DNA of 8,375 nt from Oscillospiraceae bacterium. GTDB taxonomy: Bacteria > Bacillota > Clostridia > UBA1381. How positions within the stretch are numbered: position 1 is the first letter of the stretch; every line of letters begins with the position of its first letter. Shown here piece after piece: positions 1 through 5,372 of the stretch. The stretch covers positions 1-8,375 of the forward strand of contig JAFLUR010000089.1 in NCBI GenBank assembly GCA_022508725.1, in the 5' to 3' direction. The notes beneath the pieces are model-generated. The model had not been told where the DNA came from. It saw nothing but the letters and a program-made list of their open reading frames with translations, and did not search any database. The position numbers and the translations under genes were made by a program.

Positions 1-845
1 TCTTTACCGGATTCTATGATCCAAATCTTTGTTTTTGACGTTGAAGGATCTTCTGTCGGGTCGTTTTTCTCGATTTTTACCGCTTTGTTATCTTGCTTCT
101 TCTCATAGTAAACAATTTTTCCCTTGCTTTCGCTTTTTTTATATTCATATCCTTCATATTTCAAAATCTTATCGTATGAAACGTAAAGCAAGTTGTTTTG
201 CATATATGCGTTCCCAGGATTCTTGACATCCTTGCCGTCTATTTTGACCTCAATTTCAACGTCCCGTCGTTCGGATACCGCTTCCTCCGGTTTCTCATCC
301 TCTTGGGTTGTTTCATTATTTACCTCTGCAGGAACCGGGTCGGTCACGATCATATTTTCCTGTACGGCATCTCTCGGCTGTTCCGTTTGCGTAACTCCGG
401 AATTGTCCTCATCCTCCGTCGTATTTCCTCTGTTTAATACGGCTATGACAGCTGCCGTACACAATGCAATGACCAATGCCGCCGCTATGCAAAGAATTAT
501 CAATCTGTTAGAGCTTAAAATATCCGCAATTGACGATAAATTGTTGTTTTTTCCATGACGTTGGTACGATACCGAATATGCGGGTGTTCTTCGCCCCGTC
601 ATTTGAGGAGCCCTCGGCGAAAATCCTTTGATAAAGTCATTATGATCGCGCTGATCGTTCCCCAATATTTCGGTTTTGGGCATACTTGTCTTAGGACCTT
701 GATTTATACCTTCAGACTGCCATGCGTCTAACTCATTATCGTCAAAAAAGGATTGTCCTCCGTCGTTTAAATCGATATTTGCACCGCAAGCCGCGCATTT
801 TACACTGTTTTGAGCGAGTCTGTTTCCACAATATTTACAATACAC
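1..845 (-). CDS. Zinc-ribbon, single-pass membrane protein with possible CuAO-N-like external domain (3' end cut by window edge)
   Basis: An open frame without stops runs from GTG 845 to the left edge (281 codons seen). The start is chosen for a near-perfect SD (AAAGGAGG, 7 nt before GTG) that overlaps the stop of the upstream PP2C gene; the gap is 13 bp. Residues 1-22 form a zinc ribbon (C3-x2-C6 and C17-x2-C20). A polar linker follows, then one hydrophobic helix at about 114-137, an acidic Glu/Asp/Thr/Pro-rich stalk (about 139-195), and a beta-rich segment from about 198 on. That last part begins VKIDGKDV and resembles the start of copper-amine-oxidase N-terminal-like repeats found in clostridial surface proteins. 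The likely topology is zinc ribbon inside and the last domain outside. It plausibly belongs to the same operon as the phosphatase. The reading frame and TM are clear; the CuAO-like assignment is tentative, and no enzyme activity is implied. Confidence 0.85.
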   Translation of the reverse strand, partial: MYCKYCGNRLAQNSVKCAACGANIDLNDGGQSFFDDNELDAWQSEGINQGPKTSMPKTEILGNDQRDHNDFIKGFSPRAPQMTGRRTPAYSVSYQRHGKNNNLSSIADILSSNRLIILCIAAALVIALCTAAVIAVLNRGNTTEDEDNSGVTQTEQPRDAVQENMIVTDPVPAEVNNETTQEDEKPEEAVSERRDVEIEVKIDGKDVKNPGNAYMQNNLLYVSYDKILKYEGYEYKKSESKGKIVYYEKKQDNKAVKIEKNDPTEDPSTSKTKIWIIESGK

Positions 846-852
846 GGTTATA

Positions 853-860
853 CCTCCTTT
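853..860 (-). promoter_or_regulatory. Ribosome binding site fixing the GTG start at 845
   Basis: The minus strand reads AAAGGAGG, then 7 nt, then GTG. There is no nearby in-frame ATG that would begin before the first zinc-ribbon cysteine pair (C3, C6), so this SD decides the start. It overlaps the PP2C stop codon (TAA at 859-861), which suggests coupled translation. Confidence 0.8.
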
Positions 861-1587
861 ATTTAATAATTCCGCCTATCACGGTAAAATTATCGTTATT
901 GCCGTTATATTTCAGCAGCAATCTGACAAGCATATAATCTATCCATTCTTTGGCATTATAAGATTTTGAAAGGTCAATTTCCATTTCTTCTTCCAAAATA
1001 TACTCCCAAAATCCGTCGCTGCACAATAAAAATGCGTCACCTCTTTTGTATTTTATCGGTTTGTATATTGTGCCAACATCTCTGCTGACACTTTCACCCA
1101 ATACCTTCAATAATTTATTCCGGTCAGCGTCAAAACGAATTTCATCAAACGACATTTCTCCCAATTCCACAGACATTTGCGAAACGCTGTGATCTTTGGA
1201 CATACAGCTCAGAGAACCGTTTGAAAAGAAATAAAACCTTGAATCTCCGCTGTTGAAATAATGCAGTTCTTTTTCGTTTATTATACAACCTACGGCAGTT
1301 GTCCGCATTCCTTTCAGCTCGGGTTTTACGGTTTGTAAATTTACCAGACCGTCATTTACTTTTTTTAATATATTGTAAATTTTGTCTGCCTGTAAATCTT
1401 CAAGTACGGCTATTCCCTTCAAAATATTTTTTGCCGCAGCCTGAGACGCAATCTCACCGCAATTATGTCCGCCAAGTCCGTCACACAACACGGCTATACA
1501 TCCTGTTTCATCGTTTTTGATTTCAAAACTATCCTCGTTTAGCTCTCTTGAGCCGATATTTGAATACGTATGCAGATCTATATTCAT
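859..1587 (-). CDS. PP2C-family Ser/Thr protein phosphatase
   Basis: A full-length (242 aa), soluble, cytosolic metal-dependent phosphatase expected to remove phosphate from Ser/Thr, most simply reversing the kinase of this locus. PP2C motifs are in order: NED at 17-19 (D19), CDGLGGHNCGE at 35-45 (D36, G37), RTTAVG at 95-100, NSGDSR at 112-117 (D115), KDHSVSQ at 131-137, LLCSDGFWE at 187-195 (D191), and NDNFTVI at 231-237 (D232). All the usual metal-binding aspartates are present, so it should be active. The length is typical of the short bacterial PP2C (PrpC/Stp-like) class. Its ATG overlaps the upstream pseudoprotease stop as ATGA (4 bp), and an AAGGAG SD lies inside that gene, so the two are translationally coupled. 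A second PP2C lies at the right edge of the window. They are clearly different copies. Confidence 0.95.
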   Translation of the reverse strand: MNIDLHTYSNIGSRELNEDSFEIKNDETGCIAVLCDGLGGHNCGEIASQAAAKNILKGIAVLEDLQADKIYNILKKVNDGLVNLQTVKPELKGMRTTAVGCIINEKELHYFNSGDSRFYFFSNGSLSCMSKDHSVSQMSVELGEMSFDEIRFDADRNKLLKVLGESVSRDVGTIYKPIKYKRGDAFLLCSDGFWEYILEEEMEIDLSKSYNAKEWIDYMLVRLLLKYNGNNDNFTVIGGIIK

Positions 1588-2744
1588 TTTCTTTTCTCCT
1601 TTTCATCGATAAATTCAAATCTGTTTTCGAGTTTTGCTATATAAAAAGCAAAATTTTTATTCTCGATTTTATACGGAGCCAACGGAGTTATTTTTGTCCC
1701 GTCTTCAAGATATGTGCCGTACTTTGAGAAATTATCCGTCAGATAACAATCCTTTCCGTGTATTTGAACAGAGCAATGCAGTGCACTGACACCGGGTTCA
1801 TCGATAGGATAAACTATATCGCACCGATTCGGATCTCTTCCGATCGACAATTTACCTTCTAATTTATAGACCTTATCCTTTAATGTCCCGTTTGTTATCC
1901 TTATATATCTATCCTCATATATGAGGTTATTTTCTTTTTTATTTGTAAATAAAGTAAATGCAATAATTGCCGAAAGAAATATAAATCCGACAAATACCGT
2001 TAAAAGAATAATATTTTTATACTTGATTTCATCCGAGGTAACAAAATCGATATTTTCACCGGACAAACATCTTATCAATTCCCCAGACGATAAAATATAC
2101 TGTGAATAGGTATTCATGTAATTTAAAGAATAAGCACACATACCTATGCAGTTTCCGTGATCGTCCACCGCCGGTGCTCCTACCGATCCCCTGTTAAATT
2201 CATTGGAATATCTGTATATCACACAGTTATTCAATTCGGTTGAACCGCTGATACTGCCTCCGTATTTTATTATGTTTGTACTGTTAAATTTTTCATAATC
2301 GCTTGTTATATTTCCCGTTCCTTCATATCCTTTTACATAAATTGGTTCTTCATAATCAACGATATCCTTCAACACGACCGGTTTCAGCTCCTTCGTTTCT
2401 TCCGGCAGCTTTAATATCGCAATATTCCGAGCGGTATCATAAAAAGAAACATTTGCCGATATGCTTTTATTTGAATCCTTTATTCTGATTTCCGCCGTTT
2501 TGGGAACCGCGCCGTTGGACTGCGCCACAATACTGTACGATGTGACGACCGTATTGACGGCTTTACCGGGAATACCGACGGCAAATCCCGCTCCATAGGT
2601 TGACATACCCGCATTTTTTATCATTACAAGCGATCGATCGATATTGTTGATATCACCGTCCGAACAAGAGGATAATATTAAACAAATAAAAATAATAATG
2701 TGCAAGCTTTTCAATATTCTCATATATTCACTTTTGAAATTCAA
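1584..2744 (-). CDS. Trypsin-like pseudoprotease lipoprotein with TM helix and cytosolic FHA domain
   Basis: Architecture, numbered from the TTG start (386 aa): a lipoprotein-type signal peptide with lipobox LSSC (C27), a trypsin/HtrA-like fold (about 38-225), a TM helix (about 245-267), then a C-terminal FHA domain (about 280-380) with GRD at 302-304, S320, H323 and YGT at 342-344. Aligned with the active paralogue at 6903-8102, the catalytic His is Ser71 (VTSYSIV for VTNNHVV), the Asp is Asn107 (RNIAILKLP for KDVAVLKLP), and the Ser is Val188 (GSVGAP for GNSGGP). It should not cleave peptides and more likely binds a ligand or regulates the active protease. Start choice: AAAAGGGG lies 8 nt before TTG 2744; GTG 2753 overlaps that SD, and ATG 2723 has only a weak SD but still gives a good signal peptide. 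It overlaps the next PP2C gene by 4 bp. A lipidated N-terminus plus a TM helix in one protein is unusual, so the lipobox is less certain than the fold. Confidence 0.88.
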   Translation of the reverse strand: MNFKSEYMRILKSLHIIIFICLILSSCSDGDINNIDRSLVMIKNAGMSTYGAGFAVGIPGKAVNTVVTSYSIVAQSNGAVPKTAEIRIKDSNKSISANVSFYDTARNIAILKLPEETKELKPVVLKDIVDYEEPIYVKGYEGTGNITSDYEKFNSTNIIKYGGSISGSTELNNCVIYRYSNEFNRGSVGAPAVDDHGNCIGMCAYSLNYMNTYSQYILSSGELIRCLSGENIDFVTSDEIKYKNIILLTVFVGFIFLSAIIAFTLFTNKKENNLIYEDRYIRITNGTLKDKVYKLEGKLSIGRDPNRCDIVYPIDEPGVSALHCSVQIHGKDCYLTDNFSKYGTYLEDGTKITPLAPYKIENKNFAFYIAKLENRFEFIDEKEKRK

Positions 2745-2752
2745 ATACAACA

Positions 2753-2760
2753 CCCCTTTT
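2753..2760 (-). promoter_or_regulatory. Ribosome binding site for the pseudoprotease gene
   Basis: The minus strand reads AAAAGGGG. It sits 8 nt before TTG 2744, touches GTG 2753 directly, and is about 29 nt before ATG 2723. The spacing favours the TTG start, though the ATG cannot be excluded because a weaker AAGTGA lies just before it. Confidence 0.5.
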
Positions 2761-2772
2761 CATCCGGTTTCA

Positions 2773-2802
2773 TAAAGGAGCAGAGTTTTTCTCTCTGCTC
2801 CC
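2773..2802 (-). terminator. Hairpin, intrinsic terminator or attenuator after the zinc-ribbon FHA gene
   Basis: In the minus-strand transcript, GGAGCAGAG (2801-2793) pairs perfectly with CTCTGCTCC (2785-2777) around a 7-nt A-rich loop, and TTTAT follows. The 9-bp GC-rich stem is strong, but the U-run is only three bases, so termination is probably partial. It lies between the stop of the FHA gene (2815) and the SD of the pseudoprotease gene. No obvious promoter fits in the 13 bp left, so downstream genes probably depend on read-through. Confidence 0.6.
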
Positions 2803-2814
2803 TCACGTTGTCTT

Positions 2815-3489
2815 TTATTCCGCCTTTTCGGCGGCTTTCTTTGAAGCTTCCCATGTAAATCTGTCGTTGCACAATGAACGGAACAACAGCTTTGTCTGTC
2901 CTATTTCTATAATGTCGTAATCCTTCAGCTCGATTGGCGTCATAAGCAGCTGATCGTTTACGTATATATTGTTTTTGGATTCGCCCAAAAAGATGAAAAA
3001 TTTGTTATTTCTCAGATCGTAAGAAATAATTGCGTTGATACCCTTTGAAATCGAACTGTCAAAATCAATTTTTACGTCGTTTTCACTGCCTCTGCCTATA
3101 GTATTTTTTTCGCCGTGGATTTTAAAATCGATACCGCGTTTCTCACCTTCCAGACATACCAGCCAGCCTCTTACTTCAACAATACCTTTTTCATTTACAA
3201 TATCCTCTTTGTATGTTGTAGCCGCAAACTGCGCCTCGACGGGAGCTGTTGCGGGAAAAGAGTTCTGCGGCGCCTGCGCCACCTGCGGACGCGGCGCGAC
3301 ATATTCCCGTTCGGACATGGGACTGTCAAGTTGAGCCGTCGGCGGGAACATATCTCCGCTGCCTTGACGGAACATTCCGTCCGATAAGGGAACCGTAACA
3401 TTCATACTGTTTCCGTTGCTGCAATACGGGCAGCTGCTGTTTTTTGCATCATCATACAAATGACCGTTAGGGCATTGTTGCATTGCCAT
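2815..3489 (-). CDS. Zinc-ribbon FHA domain protein
   Basis: A soluble 224-aa protein with no signal peptide or TM. The N-terminus (about 6-23) is a small metal-binding knuckle with C6, H10, C20 and C23 (CPNGH...CPYC). A disordered, Pro/Ala/Gln-rich linker (about 27-95) follows, containing a TVPLSD motif at 32-37. The FHA domain covers about 104-207: IGRG at 131-134 (R133), ISKGINAII at 147-155 (S148), and NNIYVND at 173-179. FHA domains bind phosphothreonine peptides. Here the usual His after the conserved Ser appears to be Asn152 and the usual NG turn is ND, so binding may be altered. The tail is charged (KKAAEKAE). ATG 3489 is preferred over ATG 3483 because AAGGAA lies at good spacing. 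This is the first gene after a 187-bp gap and may open its own transcript. It probably acts as a cytosolic adaptor for the kinase/phosphatase pair. Confidence 0.9.
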   Translation of the reverse strand: MAMQQCPNGHLYDDAKNSSCPYCSNGNSMNVTVPLSDGMFRQGSGDMFPPTAQLDSPMSEREYVAPRPQVAQAPQNSFPATAPVEAQFAATTYKEDIVNEKGIVEVRGWLVCLEGEKRGIDFKIHGEKNTIGRGSENDVKIDFDSSISKGINAIISYDLRNNKFFIFLGESKNNIYVNDQLLMTPIELKDYDIIEIGQTKLLFRSLCNDRFTWEASKKAAEKAE

Positions 3490-3676
3490 TATTAATTCCT
3501 TCTTTCTGTTTTAATATATCCTTTTCAACGCCTTCAGCGTCAAAACCTTTACAAATTGACAGTTAAATAAACATTATTATTTTTTGATATTGATTTATTC
3601 GGTGTTTCCTTAGCTTAATAGGTAAAATCGTTATACGGAGGTGTGTCGTTCCTCAAGCGCCTCCGATAAACTGTTC
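3490..3676. other. Intergenic region between the two halves of the locus (187 bp)
   Basis: This is the longest gap without a gene in the window. It is AT-rich in the middle (about 3555-3600). Reading on the minus strand, it holds a loose inverted repeat just after the upstream stop (CGGAGG at 3665-3660 with CCTCCG at 3641-3636, 18-nt loop, no T-run), then AT-rich DNA, a possible promoter, and the SD of the FHA gene. I see no small ORF with an SD, tRNA or riboswitch in it. Confidence 0.6.
3513..3543 (-). promoter_or_regulatory. Candidate sigma-A-type promoter for the zinc-ribbon FHA gene
   Basis: The minus strand has TTGACG (3543-3538), which matches five of six bases of a -35 box. It is followed by TATATT (3518-3513) at 19 bp, or GATATA (3520-3515) at 17 bp. 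Neither combines a good -10 with ideal spacing. The start would lie near 3506, leaving a leader of about 17 nt that still includes the SD. This is inference from the motif and its place in the only large gap. Confidence 0.3.
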
Positions 3677-4567
3677 TCATCCCTGCGAAGGCATTCCGCC
3701 GCCCTGCGGAGGCATTCCGCCGCCCTGCGGAGGCATTCCGCCGTCTTGCGGAGACATACCGCCGTCACCCTGCATAGGCATTCCGCCCTGCGGCGGCATT
3801 CCTCCCTGCATAGGCATTCCTCCCTGCATAGGCATTCCGCCGCCTGGAGGCGGAGGCATTCCGGGACCGCCCATACCGATATTGATTTCAACAATCTGCA
3901 TTTGCGGGTTATATGTAACATTCGCATTTTTCAAGAACAGCGCAACATCTCTTGCATAAATATAAGCAATACCGTTATTTTCAAACGGCGCTTTTGTTAT
4001 TTCCACACTTGTATCCGTTCCCACCGTTTGATCTTCGAGTTTAACGCTTGTCGAGCCTATCTCGAGCGTCGAGATTTCGGTCGGAGCCATAATTTTTATC
4101 AAATTCCCGTCAATAACGCAGTCATATCCTATTGTTTCAGCAAATTCTTTTACCGGCAAATACGTCTTGCCCTCTTCGGAAATAACTTCAAATGTAATTT
4201 CCTGTCCGTTTAAAATAACGCTTCCAGGGGCTGCGTTTATCATAGGCGGAGGAGGCGGCGGAGGCATTATCTCCCATGGTGTCCGGTTTCTGTTATTTAA
4301 CAGTATAATCAAGACTGTAGCCAAAGCGACAATAACCACTGCCACAACGGCAATAATTGCTATATGTCCCACCGGCGATTTCTTTTTTTCCGCGTATCCC
4401 GACATCGGATAAGGATATCCGGACTGCGGATATCCCGACTGCGGGTATCCCGACTGCGGATACGGCTGTCCCGGCTGTTGCGAGTATCCCGACTGCGGAT
4501 ACGGCTGTCCCGGCTGCTGATATACGGTTCCTGTATTCGGTGTTTGATTCCCATCATTTTTATTCAT
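3677..4567 (-). CDS. Single-pass membrane protein with YPQSG repeats, CuAO-N-like external domain and Met/Pro/Gly-rich tail
   Basis: This 296-aa protein has four parts. Residues 1-60 are disordered and contain repeats of QPGQPYPQSGY and YPQSG. KKK (61-63) precedes a TM helix (about 66-91), which by the positive-inside rule puts the N-terminus in the cytosol. A seven-proline run (102-108) leads to a beta-rich domain (about 115-230) whose pattern (VILNGQEITFEV, KTYLPVKEFAETIGYD) matches the copper-amine-oxidase N-terminal-like domain common in clostridial surface proteins. A second half (about 190-228, YIYARDVALFLKNANVTYN) looks like another copy. Residues 232-296 are Gly/Met/Pro/Gln repeats (GGMPPQG). 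The CuAO-like domain is a stalk or binding module, not an amine oxidase. SD AGGAGG lies 8 nt before ATG 4567. The gene sits 12 bp after the RDD-FHA gene, so it is in that operon. Its role is unknown; a wall-facing sensor or scaffold is a guess. Confidence 0.88.
   Translation of the reverse strand: MNKNDGNQTPNTGTVYQQPGQPYPQSGYSQQPGQPYPQSGYPQSGYPQSGYPYPMSGYAEKKKSPVGHIAIIAVVAVVIVALATVLIILLNNRNRTPWEIMPPPPPPPMINAAPGSVILNGQEITFEVISEEGKTYLPVKEFAETIGYDCVIDGNLIKIMAPTEISTLEIGSTSVKLEDQTVGTDTSVEITKAPFENNGIAYIYARDVALFLKNANVTYNPQMQIVEINIGMGGPGMPPPPGGGMPMQGGMPMQGGMPPQGGMPMQGDGGMSPQDGGMPPQGGGMPPQGGGMPSQG
3680..3874 (-). repeat. Coding repeats for the GGMPPQG-type C-terminal tail
   Basis: The segment encodes residues 232-296. 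The clearest part is three consecutive 21-bp units at 3690-3710, 3711-3731 and 3732-3752, the first two identical, each giving 7 residues of the Gly-Gly-Met-Pro-Pro-Gln-Gly type. Farther right the units are shorter (GGMPMQ). The DNA is visibly richer in GC than the surroundings. Unit number probably varies between strains by slippage in multiples of three, so the frame is kept. Confidence 0.8.
4394..4516 (-). repeat. Coding repeats for the YPQSG N-terminal region
   Basis: The segment encodes about residues 18-58. A 39-bp period links two copies of a QPGQPYPQSGY block (second-strand copies begin at 4446 and 4485), followed by 15-bp units giving YPQSG. It is evenly spaced and in frame, so it is a protein low-complexity repeat rather than a CRISPR or regulatory array. 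Confidence 0.75.
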
Positions 4568-4579
4568 ACGGTATTCCTC

Positions 4580-5362
4580 CTATCTTACTTCAAAAGTATT
4601 GTCCGGCGAAGCGATATAAAATCTGTCGCCTCTTTTTAACGCCACCGGCTGCGAGTATTCAACCTTTATCCCGTTTGAAAGGAATGTTCCGTAGGTTGAA
4701 TTTCTGTCGTTTAAAACAAACATTCCCGACATCGGATTATAAGTAATATAGCAATGAACTCTGCTTACATTTGCCTGTGAAGATGGGATGACAACCTGAC
4801 AGCTTACGCTATCTCTGCCGATAATTACTCCGGATTCGCCGACCTGATATATCATTCCCGCCAACGGACCGTTCACCGCCACAAGCTCCGGCACATTCGC
4901 ATATTCATTTGCATAAGCATTCACATTTGCTCCGGCATATCCTGCCGAATTACTGTTTTTAAATACGGGCTCGGGACTGCCGTTTAGAACATAAGTCTTT
5001 GCTATCATATCGTGCAGGCATTGCTTTTGCTCGTTAAAGAATCCCATTATGTAGCCTATTCCCAAAATAAGCCCCGAAAGTATTTTTCCGATCATTCTTA
5101 GTGTTGCGGTAGAATAGCTTATACCGTTACCATCAGAATCCGCTACATACAATCCCATAACCTTTTTTCCGAGAGTTGCGTGCCACTCCCCGCCTTCCAT
5201 CAGTATAAAATACAACCATGAAATGACCGGAGATACTATCACAGCAATAAGACCGAGACCGATAAAGCTTAATATAAATCCAAATAAAAATCCTATCGCC
5301 CCGAGCATAAACATATCTATAAAATATGCCAAGGTTCTTTTCCCCAAATCTCCGTAATACAT
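4580..5362 (-). CDS. RDD-family membrane protein with C-terminal FHA domain
   Basis: This 260-aa protein joins an N-terminal RDD membrane domain to an FHA domain. The RDD part (about 4-125) has R9 and D16 in KRTLAYFIDMFML, hydrophobic helices at about 13-34, 36-56 and 88-108, and the typical LGKKVMGLYV after helix two. A linker rich in Asn, Ala and Tyr (about 135-158) leads to the FHA domain (about 160-260): IGRD at 181-184 (R183), NVSRVHC at 198-204 (S200, R201, H203), and NSTYGTF at 221-227. All the usual phosphothreonine-binding positions are kept, so it should bind phosphopeptides at the inner membrane face. The C-terminus (FYIASPDNTFEVR) closely matches that of the active protease, so the FHA modules are related. 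SD GAGGTGA overlaps the kinase stop, and the gap is 10 bp. It probably pairs functionally with the adjacent RDD-bearing kinase. Confidence 0.93.
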   Translation of the reverse strand: MYYGDLGKRTLAYFIDMFMLGAIGFLFGFILSFIGLGLIAVIVSPVISWLYFILMEGGEWHATLGKKVMGLYVADSDGNGISYSTATLRMIGKILSGLILGIGYIMGFFNEQKQCLHDMIAKTYVLNGSPEPVFKNSNSAGYAGANVNAYANEYANVPELVAVNGPLAGMIYQVGESGVIIGRDSVSCQVVIPSSQANVSRVHCYITYNPMSGMFVLNDRNSTYGTFLSNGIKVEYSQPVALKRGDRFYIASPDNTFEVR

Positions 5363-5372
5363 TTATCTCACC

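Noticed and set aside
29..937. Plus-strand open frames in the left 0.9 kb
   Set aside because: They lie opposite a continuous minus-strand frame that has a perfect SD, a zinc ribbon and a TM helix. The plus-strand frames have no recognisable domain and overlap one another.
2751..2753. GTG 2753 as start of the pseudoprotease
   Set aside because: It overlaps the last base of the SD-like AAAAGGGG, leaving no spacer. TTG 2744 or ATG 2723 fits better.
3636..3665. Inverted repeat CGGAGG/CCTCCG after the CuAO-like gene as a terminator
   Set aside because: The stem is only 6 bp with an 18-nt loop and no T-run follows, so it does not support intrinsic termination.
3690..3860. Evenly repeated 21-bp units that could suggest a CRISPR or regulatory array
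   Set aside because: The units are contiguous with no unique spacers, keep the reading frame and encode a regular 7-residue protein repeat.
3631..3927. Minus-strand Arg/Cys-rich frame of about 98 codons, and the His/Arg-rich plus-strand frame over the same DNA
   Set aside because: Both are out-of-frame readings of the GGMPPQG coding repeats. The repetitive composition comes from the repeat DNA, and neither has a supporting SD.
3677..4567. Reading the CuAO-like domain as a copper amine oxidase enzyme
   Set aside because: Only the small N-terminal-like module is present. The large catalytic domain with the topaquinone Tyr is absent, and this module is commonly a surface stalk in Clostridia.
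4360..4746. Frames on both strands opposite or shifted within the YPQSG repeat region (Arg/Ser-rich)
   Set aside because: They are shadows of the low-complexity coding repeat and the RDD-FHA gene, with no domain or SD support.
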